Assembly (NCBI RefSeq): GCF_005116645.1
Contig: NZ_SWCM01000017.1
Location: forward strand, 1-64,000
DNA: 64,000 nt
Source of the DNA: Desulfopila sp. IMCC35006
GTDB lineage: Bacteria; Desulfobacterota; Desulfobulbia; Desulfobulbales; Desulfocapsaceae
Direction of reading: 5' to 3'
The notes under the pieces were generated by a model. That model ran no database searches, had not been told where the DNA came from, and saw only the letters and a program-made list of their open reading frames with translations. Every line of letters starts with the position of its first letter. Positions within the stretch are counted from its first letter, which is position 1. Positions 45,155 to 53,099 of the stretch are shown here, one piece after another. Both the position numbers and the translations under genes were made by a program.

Positions 45155-45403
45155 CTCGTCTCAGGGTTAAAACTGTTAAGCTTCTTACCGCCTACTGTTG
45201 TGAAGCCGCTAATAATAGCTGAAGAGTCAGCTGAGAATAATAATCATGTCTTCCATAATTACCAAATTTTGACTGAAATGGCTCCGCTTTTTCGTGAAAA
45301 ATTAAGAAAATGTTGTTTCCTCTGGAAGAGGAATGCTTACTGTACAAGACCGGTGGTTGGGTGTTTCTCGTTTTTTTTATGTCATCAAGAGGCTAAGCAT
45401 GCT

Positions 45404-45919
45404 ATGACTGCTCATCGAATGACCAAGATATTTCTGGTATGTGTTTGGGTTGGCGCTCTTTTTCTGTCCGGTTGTGCCAGTTTCATGAAACCTGAGATTG
45501 GGGCTCTTGCGCGACAGGATGCCCGAATAAACCTGAAGGCCGGAGGGGTGCAGAATGCAGCCTGGAATGCCAAAGACCTGTTGCTCACCTATTCGTATTC
45601 TGAAGCGGGTGATACCTTCAACCTGGCCGGCACGCTCAGTTTTGACCGGAGCCTGACCGATTCCTTTCCGGCCGTTAAAAGATTTTTTCTCAAAATGAGC
45701 TTTTTAGATAGTGAGGGCCGAGTTCTTGAAACGGTCGATATAACTCCTTTGTTAAGCACGTTTGGTGCTGTGCCGGATAATTTGACGGTTAAAGCCTCCA
45801 TCCCGAAACCGGCCGGGGCCAGTGCCATCGCCTTCAATTATTTTGGAGCATTCATGAGTGGCAGTACCGAAGGCATGGGTGGAAGTCAATGGCAAATTTC
45901 TTATTTTCCTTTTGAATAA
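45404..45919 (+). CDS. Lipoprotein of unknown function
   Basis: A 171-residue lipoprotein. The signal ends in LFLSGC, the lipobox, so the mature protein starts at Cys and is probably anchored to the outer membrane. The mature part is mostly beta-strand (LLLTYSYSEAGDTFNLAGTL, FLKMSFLDSEGRVLETVDI) and ends in a Gly-rich stretch. The open frame begins at 45200, but ATG 45404 is chosen because the signal starts there. No family recognised. The 45155-45403 spacer holds nothing clear. Confidence 0.65.
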   Translation: MTAHRMTKIFLVCVWVGALFLSGCASFMKPEIGALARQDARINLKAGGVQNAAWNAKDLLLTYSYSEAGDTFNLAGTLSFDRSLTDSFPAVKRFFLKMSFLDSEGRVLETVDITPLLSTFGAVPDNLTVKASIPKPAGASAIAFNYFGAFMSGSTEGMGGSQWQISYFPFE

Positions 45920-45984
45920 TATCCCGGATTTGGATGCTATTATGGCTAGACAATTAATAGCGACGGAGGAGCATTTGGTGAGGC

Positions 45985-46767
45985 GTGAGTAATACGAAAA
46001 ATGAGCTTCTGATCGGGTTGCAGTCTGTACTCCGATATCATAATGCGATTGGTATCAGCGAGTATCCGCTCAACGACGGAATGGAGTCTTTTTTACGGAA
46101 GGTGCCACAGGTGGCTGAGGTGAGCGCGCAGAAGCAATCGCTTGGTGCTGCTCAGGTTGCGCTGAAAAAGAGCCCTCCGGTAAACCGGTCACCGGTGAAA
46201 ATCGAGGAGATCGAGGCAGAAATAGTCACCTGCCATGCTTGTGAACTGCATAAACAGCGGATCTATCCCGTTGCCGGTCGCGGCCCTGATAAAATCCGCT
46301 TGTTAATTGTTGGCGACTGGCTTTCTGCTGACGAGAGCGGGAATCTCCCGCCCGGCCATCTTTTTGGTGTGCAGCAGGACGAGATGCTCGGCAAAATGCT
46401 GGTGGCGATCAACTTATCCGCTGACAAGGTATTTATCACGAATGTCATTAAATGTGCAGTCCCCGCGACCTGTCAGCCCCAAGCCACTCATGTTCAGAGT
46501 TGCGCGTCCTTTTTACGGCGGCAGATTGTGACTCTTTCCCCTGAAATCATCTGTACCATGGGCATGGTCGCTGCACGCGCGGTATTGGAAAAATCTCAGC
46601 CGCTTTCGCGTCTACGGGGGAAGTTTCACGACTACGTGGTGGAAAAAGAGCAAAAAATTCCGGTTATTGCCACCTATCATCCGACCTATCTTCTGCAAAA
46701 TCCTGAAATGAAACAGGCTACCTGGGCTGATCTGCAGCTTCTGGCCAGAAGACTGGGCCTGTTGTAA
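45985..46767 (+). CDS. Uracil-DNA glycosylase superfamily protein, family 4-like, divergent
   Basis: A 260-residue protein. The Fe-S cysteines of family 4 UDG are kept: CHACELHKQRIYPVAGRG, then KC and SC 16 residues apart in the middle. ITNVIKC and ATYHPTYLL (motif with the conserved His) are also present. The active-site motif, normally GExPGxxEDxxGxPFVG, is altered to GDWLSADESGNLPPGHLFG, so uracil excision is uncertain. An extra 75-residue N-terminus is not in the core family. The start is GTG with an imperfect ribosome site. The gene faces pqqD-like convergently with no gap. Confidence 0.72.
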   Translation: MSNTKNELLIGLQSVLRYHNAIGISEYPLNDGMESFLRKVPQVAEVSAQKQSLGAAQVALKKSPPVNRSPVKIEEIEAEIVTCHACELHKQRIYPVAGRGPDKIRLLIVGDWLSADESGNLPPGHLFGVQQDEMLGKMLVAINLSADKVFITNVIKCAVPATCQPQATHVQSCASFLRRQIVTLSPEIICTMGMVAARAVLEKSQPLSRLRGKFHDYVVEKEQKIPVIATYHPTYLLQNPEMKQATWADLQLLARRLGLL

Positions 46768-47151
46768 TTAACGGATGAGAATAAGCCCACGCCTGCCGAG
46801 TTGACGCAGAAAGGCAGTGACGGATATTTCCGCCTCCAAAAGAGAGAGTCCGCTTTGTTCTGCCACATCGGCAATGATTCTCCTGACGTCTCTTGCCCCG
46901 TCGAACATCTGCCAGACTGTACTGCCCATTCCGTCCAACTGCAGTTTTTTGGTGGGTCTCTGTGTTATTCCCTTATGAAAGCGATTGGCGAGCTGCAAGA
47001 AAAACGGTTGGAGTTGTAAAGGGTATTCGATGAGAATATCACCGCTTTCAAGCACCTTCCATGAAACCGAAGGCGCTCTCTCCGGTATCCCCGCCAGGGC
47101 TTCGGTTCTGGTGAGTCCCTTGTGCGGTGATTTACGGTTGAATAATCTCAT
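46768..47151 (-). CDS. PqqD-family peptide-binding protein
   Basis: A 127-residue protein with a PqqD-like core (about 50-127): LQLDGMGSTVWQMFDGARDVRRII and ETVTAFLRQLGRRGLI-like end. PqqD proteins bind a precursor peptide for a radical-SAM or similar enzyme. No radical-SAM gene or precursor peptide was found nearby. It overlaps the upstream unknown gene by 20 bp on the same strand, so the two likely work together. Confidence 0.75.
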   Translation of the reverse strand: MRLFNRKSPHKGLTRTEALAGIPERAPSVSWKVLESGDILIEYPLQLQPFFLQLANRFHKGITQRPTKKLQLDGMGSTVWQMFDGARDVRRIIADVAEQSGLSLLEAEISVTAFLRQLGRRGLILIR

Positions 47152-48013
47152 ATCGCTGGTTGATCTGCTGGAGTGACGTCGGAGCTATCGGGCGGTTGGC
47201 GGAAAGAACAACTGCAAGGAGCCGATTGTTGTCAGTATCATGCCGGATTGCAGCCCTGATAAATGGTTTTTCCCGGCGAAGCCGAAAAAATACCTGCTGC
47301 ACGACAGTTGGACATCTGAAACCTTCGCAGGAGTTGCCGCTTTTTCCGGCGACGATCTGCAGATGCGAGGCATTGGTCAGGATAGCGAGAATCTGTTGCA
47401 GGGACCGGTCCGTCAAACGGAGATCTGCAGGCCCTAAGCTACAGGTTTGCAGGAAAATATCGCTGCTCAAAAAAGACAGCCGGGTGAGTCCTGCCGCAAA
47501 AGTGTAATCCTGCAGAGTATAACTCGCAGGAAGCATAAGAGAAAAATCCTGGATACACCACAAATTTTCTTTTGGATTACTGCATGAAAGTGTCGACAGG
47601 GAGGAACAGATTTCTTGCATCAGAGCCGGGTCTGACGTAAGAATATGAAAGAGAATCAGCGTGTTGCATGCAGCACAAAAGCAGATACCTCCTTTCATTA
47701 TGCCCTTGTTATCCCGATAATAGCTTACTTGCTCCCAATGAACCTGCAGTTGCTGCAGATCTTCGGGCAGATATGTATCCGTCACAACCGCGCCGAGCTC
47801 AGCCGCCCAGTGCCTCACTCTCTTTTGCAGGTTGCGGGAGGGATCATGCACGGATTGTTCCCAGCGGATCTGCACCAGGGGCTGAAAATTTTTTTCGAAA
47901 ACGAGATGGTGGTTTCCGGAAACACGGGCATCCCAGGCTTTTGGAATAGTGAGCTGTACTCCGTTCCAGGCAATAAGTCTGGTGTTGTTTCGCTGCGCAG
48001 ACCCTGCAGGCAT
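47132..48013 (-). CDS. Unknown protein with two similar domains, coupled to PqqD-like gene
   Basis: A 293-residue protein with no recognised family. Two halves look alike: WNGVQLTIPKAWD...HLVFEKNFQPLVQIRW and a later DFSLMLPASY...TRLSFLSSDIFLQTCSL, suggesting an internal duplication of about 130 residues. No signal peptide. The start is uncertain (TTG 48040 or ATG 48013); ATG 48013 is used here. The 3' end overlaps the PqqD-like gene and the 5' end abuts the exported protein, so the three genes form one minus-strand unit. Confidence 0.6.
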   Translation of the reverse strand: MPAGSAQRNNTRLIAWNGVQLTIPKAWDARVSGNHHLVFEKNFQPLVQIRWEQSVHDPSRNLQKRVRHWAAELGAVVTDTYLPEDLQQLQVHWEQVSYYRDNKGIMKGGICFCAACNTLILFHILTSDPALMQEICSSLSTLSCSNPKENLWCIQDFSLMLPASYTLQDYTFAAGLTRLSFLSSDIFLQTCSLGPADLRLTDRSLQQILAILTNASHLQIVAGKSGNSCEGFRCPTVVQQVFFRLRREKPFIRAAIRHDTDNNRLLAVVLSANRPIAPTSLQQINQRYEIIQP

Positions 48014-48026
48014 TGTTGTATCGAGG

Positions 48027-48632
48027 TTACCTCGGGACAAGATAGGACCAGCCGGTTTTTTTCAGTTCTTCTCTGCGTTTTTCATCGGCCTTTTTGTTGC
48101 TCTGCTGGCAGACTTCAAGAAAACAGAGCTGTTCTTCCTCAATTTTGTCAGGGTAGGAAAGCCGCACCACATTGCCGATGGTTTCGTTGGAGTTCTTGCC
48201 GTTATATTGCAGCGCCAGGCTGACGCTGTTTTTATCTTTATCGATGAATTGCCATTTCCATACCTTCATGACCCCAAAGGAATCGCCGCTCCATGCATCG
48301 GGTTCACCAAATTCTTCACGAAATTTCCTCAATAATTGTTGATAGAACTCTTCACTCTTATCCGCATATTTCATATCCATCTTGAGAATCTGGTTAACAT
48401 TTTTGCAGGTACCATAGGAGATGAACCCTTTTCTGAAACCATGCCAGTCCGTTACGACAACTTCCCTGAGTGCATCGTTCTGGACAATATCTGGATAATC
48501 GTTGACATTGGTTCCCAAAGCAATACCGGCAATTTCATGGGGAACTTTCTCAGTATTGGCGAGGAGGGGGAATGCAGTGCATAAGATACTGAATATTATG
48601 ATCCATTTCATTGTGCTTTGCAGTGTTATCAT
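48027..48632 (-). CDS. Exported protein of unknown function
   Basis: A 201-residue protein with a signal peptide (KWIIIFSILCTAFPLLAN) and a mature domain with GTNVNDYPDIV, FISYGTCKNVNQILKMDMKYADKS, EEFGEPDAWSGDSFGVMKVWKW and a Lys/Glu-rich end with two Cys. The pattern resembles small periplasmic proteins found with lipoproteins, but no family is assigned. Either ATG 48632 or 48611 could be the start. It is upstream of the two-domain unknown gene on the same strand. Confidence 0.6.
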   Translation of the reverse strand: MITLQSTMKWIIIFSILCTAFPLLANTEKVPHEIAGIALGTNVNDYPDIVQNDALREVVVTDWHGFRKGFISYGTCKNVNQILKMDMKYADKSEEFYQQLLRKFREEFGEPDAWSGDSFGVMKVWKWQFIDKDKNSVSLALQYNGKNSNETIGNVVRLSYPDKIEEEQLCFLEVCQQSNKKADEKRREELKKTGWSYLVPR

Positions 48633-48725
48633 GGGGCTTTTATCTCAATATTAGATTGTCGGTTTTGCTTGTTCTTTACTAAAGAATATGGGGTCGTGGC
48701 GATTAATGTCAAGTTATCTGTCGGT

Positions 48726-49107
48726 TACTCGCTTGACGGGTGTACGTGCCTTCATGAAAAATTCTTTGGGAAAAGCTCAAGGTTTTGAATAGCAAATCAC
48801 TAGCCCCGCCCAAAAGCATTGCGGGACAAGTGCCTTCACCTAATTCCTGTCTTGTGAACAGCCAAGACTGGAATTCATAAGGCACTAACCCCGCCTAATA
48901 GCGTTGCTGGATTCTGTTTAATGCCCCTTGAGGGTACTCTTTTTAGTACTCGCTTGACGGGTATAAGTTCCTTCACGAAAAAATCTCTTGTAGAAAACAC
49001 AATGTCATTTAACGCATCACTAGCCCCGCCTAAAAGCATTGCGGGACAAGTGCCTTCACCTAATTTCTGTCTTGTGAAAAGCCAAGACAGAAATTCATAA
49101 GGCACTA
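48726..49107 (+). repeat. Dispersed palindromic repeat, copy D (array of four units)
   Basis: The largest array. Units lie near 48735-48802, 48828-48887, 48959-49022 and 49048-49107, joined by CCCGCC...GCGGGA linker hairpins (48804-48826 and 49024-49046, plus a decayed one near 48889-48911). The second and fourth units share AAGTGCCTTCACC and GGCACTA ends; their inner arms, AATTCCTGTCTTG and AATTTCTGTCTTG, are each matched by their opposite arms (one mismatch in the former, none in the latter). The last CTA (49105-49107) is the TAG stop of the minus-strand membrane protein gene. Confidence 0.87.
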
Positions 49108-51063
49108 GTAAGCCAAATGCCCCAGCGATTTCATGATCAGGGCAAAACCCATGGCGAACATGCCGGAGAGCCCCATGCCGCAGGAAAAACCGGCGAGCAG
49201 GACCGGAGCGTATTGCCGCCACATCGGCCCGTATTTTTTCAGGAAAAAATATCTGCCCAGCAGAGCCCCGGCCACTTCAAGAACCAGGCCATGGGGAGTC
49301 GATTGGCCGAGCCCTCTAACTACGCCGTAGATGAGCAGTACCGGGAGGCCCAGAAGGCTGAGAATCATGTACATCACCAGCCCGAAGCCAAGACCGGAAA
49401 AAACGGTCATGCCGTTCAAGGCCTGATAAAACATGGAGTTTCCTTCCAGGGTAGAGGTTTGCATAAGCAGGGTGTTCAAGGCCTGCAGGTGCCATAATTC
49501 CTGGGCAAAGGGATAGTTGGCTGAAGGAATCGGTGCCAGCCGCCAGATAAATTGCGAGAAGAGCAGGCTGGCAATCATAACGATGGGAAAGACCAGCAGT
49601 TCCGCCTTGATAATGCCCCGCAGGGAGGTTCCGGTCAGTTCAATCTGGCGAAACTGGACGGTTGCCTCCCCGTAGTTGTGGATGGGAATGGGGGCATACC
49701 AGATTTCAATACCCTGATACCCGAAAAAACGGGCCCCGGCAATAAAGCTTGCTTCCCGCACGAGAGGGAGGCTGACAAACTGGCCGGCGATGCCTTCCAT
49801 CCGTGCGGTTATATAGGAAATGATCGGGGTGTAGATGAAGCCGTAGGCAAGAAAGAAGATCCACGGAAAAGACGGGACCAGCCAGACACACAATGCCACA
49901 TAGGCAAGCGTTGAAAAGAAATAAATACCGATGGCAATCCAGAAATTGAAGTCGCCCCGACCGGCCGGAGGATGAAACAGATCATGGAGCGTGCCTCTGT
50001 TGCCGTCTTTTTCACGAAAGGAACGGATCACAGACCAGATACCGATCAGGCCGATGGCCAGCCCCAGGCCGATACCAAAGCTCATATAAAAATCGAAGTT
50101 GTTGGCAAAAACCGTCTCAACCGTGGCCATGCCGGGATGCCATCTGGTCAGAATTCCGTGGGAATAGAGCATCGGATTAAGGATAATGGTAATGATCAGG
50201 CCAATGAGACCGCCGATCACCGCCCAGAAGGGCAGGACCATCCCGACAAAAAGAAGGCCAAGGTCAAGCTGCAGGCCGGTGGCGACGGCTGGCAGAATAT
50301 CCTCCGTGTATCCGGTCAGCTCGATCCAGGGGATCGGGATAAGTCTGATCTGTTCGGTAAAGATGAGCCCGGAGATTATTGGCAGCACCACATACACAAA
50401 GCCGAACGCCAGGCCGATCACTCCACCAATGGAAAAAACCCGCCACTTCCAGCTCTCTTTTTTTTCTTCCGCCGACTCGGCCAGGGCCATGGTGCCGAGC
50501 GCGGCTACCGGAGCCATTGGAAACGGCAGTTTTTCAACATCCGATGTAATCCGGTAGAGAGCGTAGCCCAGGCCGAAATGATCAATGCGCTGAATAATCT
50601 GCGAGCCAACCAGCAGCAGTATCGGGATGAGCCAGTCGCGGTGGAAAAATGATCGTTCCACCATCGACTGCGAATCCGGTCCCGGGGCGACCCAGGTTGG
50701 AATGAATTCTGTCACTCCAAGCATTCTCGCCGCATCGGACTGGACCAGGTATTGGTTCCAGAGCAGGCCGGAAAAAGGTGAGGCCAGTGCGGCGCCCGCC
50801 ATATAATAGAGGAGAAATATTTCCTGTTGTTTCAGGTCGGAATGGGCCCTTTTGGCAATCTCGGCAAATAATATGATGGTCACCCAGCGGGCAGCCGGAC
50901 CGATGCCCTGGCCGATGACCAACTGGAGGTACATCGATCCCGGCATCATCAAAAAGCCGATGAAGATGGCACCGATGATGGTCTTCCAGTCAAAGCCTTC
51001 TTCAAAGTGTGAGGGCGCTTTGAGCAGGTCGCGATATTCTTTTAATTCTTTATCGTCATACAT
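49105..51063 (-). CDS. Large OPT-like membrane transporter of the ABC/peptidase operon
   Basis: A 652-residue polytopic membrane protein with about 14 hydrophobic segments. Blocks such as IGAIFIGFLMMPGSMYLQLVIGQGIGPAARWV and NYGEATVQFRQIELTGTSLRG recall the OPT/peptide-transporter-like DUF6784/DUF6785 group, in which such proteins often sit with a second long membrane protein. A transport role is likely; substrate unknown. It is the last gene of the operon that starts at 59423 and overlaps the repeat with its stop codon. The ATG lacks a strong ribosome site, which fits translational coupling. Confidence 0.65.
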   Translation of the reverse strand: MYDDKELKEYRDLLKAPSHFEEGFDWKTIIGAIFIGFLMMPGSMYLQLVIGQGIGPAARWVTIILFAEIAKRAHSDLKQQEIFLLYYMAGAALASPFSGLLWNQYLVQSDAARMLGVTEFIPTWVAPGPDSQSMVERSFFHRDWLIPILLLVGSQIIQRIDHFGLGYALYRITSDVEKLPFPMAPVAALGTMALAESAEEKKESWKWRVFSIGGVIGLAFGFVYVVLPIISGLIFTEQIRLIPIPWIELTGYTEDILPAVATGLQLDLGLLFVGMVLPFWAVIGGLIGLIITIILNPMLYSHGILTRWHPGMATVETVFANNFDFYMSFGIGLGLAIGLIGIWSVIRSFREKDGNRGTLHDLFHPPAGRGDFNFWIAIGIYFFSTLAYVALCVWLVPSFPWIFFLAYGFIYTPIISYITARMEGIAGQFVSLPLVREASFIAGARFFGYQGIEIWYAPIPIHNYGEATVQFRQIELTGTSLRGIIKAELLVFPIVMIASLLFSQFIWRLAPIPSANYPFAQELWHLQALNTLLMQTSTLEGNSMFYQALNGMTVFSGLGFGLVMYMILSLLGLPVLLIYGVVRGLGQSTPHGLVLEVAGALLGRYFFLKKYGPMWRQYAPVLLAGFSCGMGLSGMFAMGFALIMKSLGHLAY

Positions 51064-51097
51064 AACGTAGGTAATCCAGACTCAAGGTTCCCGGCAG

Positions 51098-53098
51098 TTA
51101 ATCCGGTAACACCTGGTAACTCACATCGGTAAAAAGTCCAACCAGGGCCCAGCCGCCGCCCATGAGAAAATCACCGATTATCAGGCCGATGAAAAAATAC
51201 TGCAGTTTCTTGAACAGTACTATACCTCCATAGCGCATACACAGGGCGTTGCAGGCCCAGCCGATAAAAAAGCTGACCCACAGAATACGCATGGCCGAGC
51301 TATAGGCGGTGAGGTAGCCGAGCGGATGGATGGGCCACCAGTAGATTCGATGATAACAGGTGACCAGAACCAGCATGACCACAGCTCCGGCCAGGGCGAA
51401 GATCAAGATCCAGCTGCCGGTGCTGGTGTCCATGGCAACCAGTCGGTATATATTGTCAAACACTGCGGTCGTCGTCTGGCTGGCCCAGTCAAGCTGCAGC
51501 TCGCGAATTCCGTAGCGGTAACAGAGGGTCATCATGGCCAGGATGGATGCGGTCATGGAGGCGATGATGGTCATGGCCAGGCCGGAAAAAAGCAGCAGGG
51601 CCGGTCTTCTGTTCTGATTCAGGTGACGGGCATGCAAAAGTGAGGGCAGCAACGATTCCCGCAGGTCGACAAACAGGACTTTTTGACTCATTCCGGCTAA
51701 AAGACCGCTGGCGCCGGCAAATAATTTCGTGCCGAACAGGGCAATCATGCCGTCGGTGGGGGCTGCGGTAAGGGTAAAGTAGGCAAGTCCGCCCTGGCAG
51801 ATGATCCGTGTTGCCACCAGCATGATCATGAAAAAGGCACCGACGAGTACGACAGCCGTGAGCGGGGCCATGCCGAGCCGGATATACCACCAGACAATCG
51901 CGGCAAAGCCGATAATCGCCCCCCAGAACGAAATTCGGACATCAAACCATTCCGATCGCTCCGGGGACGGTTTTTTAAGAAAGAATGACTGCCGGCAGAC
52001 ATCGAGCAGGTGCAGCCGGGCCAGCCAGACAAGAAAGAGGAAAAAGACGCCGTAGGCGCCGATCATCTGCATTTCTTCCGGGCGGGCCAGGGTCGGTCCA
52101 AAGGTGACGCCCAGCTCAGAGACCGGGATGGTATACCCGAATAAATTAAGGATACCGTAGAGTAAACAGCCGCTTAAAAAGAAGAACCAGAAGGAGAAGG
52201 ATATCTGTCGCGAGGTCAGAAAGGCAAAGCCGATAAAAGACGGATACAGATAGATCTTCAGTTTCGTGAAACCGGTAAGGATGCCGCTGTCTGAAAAATA
52301 GGGGCCGGCCAGAAAGAGGGTCGGAATGGACGGAATCGTTGGATAGTACAGGTTCAGACCATTCACCAGATGCAGAAATACGGGGATACAGAGACCGGTG
52401 AGCAGAAACCGGTTGAGGAAAAAACTGCCGGTTTGCCCGTTGCTTACCGCCTGGCTGATCATCTCCGGGACCTTCAATAATGGAAAATTCATCCGCTCAT
52501 TATGAATCCACTGTCTGGACAGGATGTTGATCAGAAAAAGCATGACCATATAGCAGAGCAGGACGAAAATGGACCACAGCAGCAGCGGGGACAGCCATGG
52601 GGCCCAGGGGATTGCCCGCACCACCTCAAGCCAGCTCATATCCCGACCGCCGGTAATGCCGTTATATAAAAGCTCGATTGCCTGTGGGTCAGTCGGGGTC
52701 AGTGCCGGCGGAATAAAGGGAGTAAGCACTTCATCCCAGCGGTTGCCCGGGGTGGCGAAATGGACAGGGGCGGTAAGATTGATAAGGAAAGTGCGGGCAA
52801 AACCGGTGTAGGCGATACCGGAGCCGATAACCATCTCAATCCAGATAATCAGCAGTTCAGGGCCGGTGAGCAGCAGCCTGGAACGGAAAATTCGGGCGAT
52901 CAGGCTGGTGCAGACCGCCAGAATTAAAAAAACAAAAAAGGGGGCGAGGGGAAAATGGCCGCCGCCAAGGGGAGTTGCCCGCAGAAAAATATTATTGTAG
53001 GGAGTGAGAAGACAAATAACGACAGCCAGCAAGAGCCCGAAGATGGGGGCCCGCAAGCGGATCGGTGGAGCTGTCGGATTGTGCGGGGAACTCTGCAT
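51098..53098 (-). CDS. DUF6785/DUF6784-like polytopic membrane protein
   Basis: A 666-residue membrane protein with about 14 segments. ELLIIWIEMVIGSGIAYTG, PVHFATPGNRWDEVLTPFIP, SRQWIHNERMNFPLLKVPEMI and the long C-terminal helical bundle match the DUF6785/DUF6784 pattern. Such genes occur with OPT-like proteins and FtsX-type ABC genes in several phyla. The frame runs to 53377, but ATG 53098 is the start: it follows the TGA of the large permease gene by one base and has GGAGG 9 nt upstream. Confidence 0.7.
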   Translation of the reverse strand: MQSSPHNPTAPPIRLRAPIFGLLLAVVICLLTPYNNIFLRATPLGGGHFPLAPFFVFLILAVCTSLIARIFRSRLLLTGPELLIIWIEMVIGSGIAYTGFARTFLINLTAPVHFATPGNRWDEVLTPFIPPALTPTDPQAIELLYNGITGGRDMSWLEVVRAIPWAPWLSPLLLWSIFVLLCYMVMLFLINILSRQWIHNERMNFPLLKVPEMISQAVSNGQTGSFFLNRFLLTGLCIPVFLHLVNGLNLYYPTIPSIPTLFLAGPYFSDSGILTGFTKLKIYLYPSFIGFAFLTSRQISFSFWFFFLSGCLLYGILNLFGYTIPVSELGVTFGPTLARPEEMQMIGAYGVFFLFLVWLARLHLLDVCRQSFFLKKPSPERSEWFDVRISFWGAIIGFAAIVWWYIRLGMAPLTAVVLVGAFFMIMLVATRIICQGGLAYFTLTAAPTDGMIALFGTKLFAGASGLLAGMSQKVLFVDLRESLLPSLLHARHLNQNRRPALLLFSGLAMTIIASMTASILAMMTLCYRYGIRELQLDWASQTTTAVFDNIYRLVAMDTSTGSWILIFALAGAVVMLVLVTCYHRIYWWPIHPLGYLTAYSSAMRILWVSFFIGWACNALCMRYGGIVLFKKLQYFFIGLIIGDFLMGGGWALVGLFTDVSYQVLPD

Positions 53099-53099
53099 G

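Noticed and set aside
45200-45403. N-terminal extension of the lipoprotein gene
   Set aside because: The signal peptide with its lipobox begins at 45404; the added 68 residues look like translated intergenic DNA.
48726-49107. CRISPR array
   Set aside because: The repeats are palindromic modules of uneven spacing without unique spacers of constant length, and no cas genes are present.
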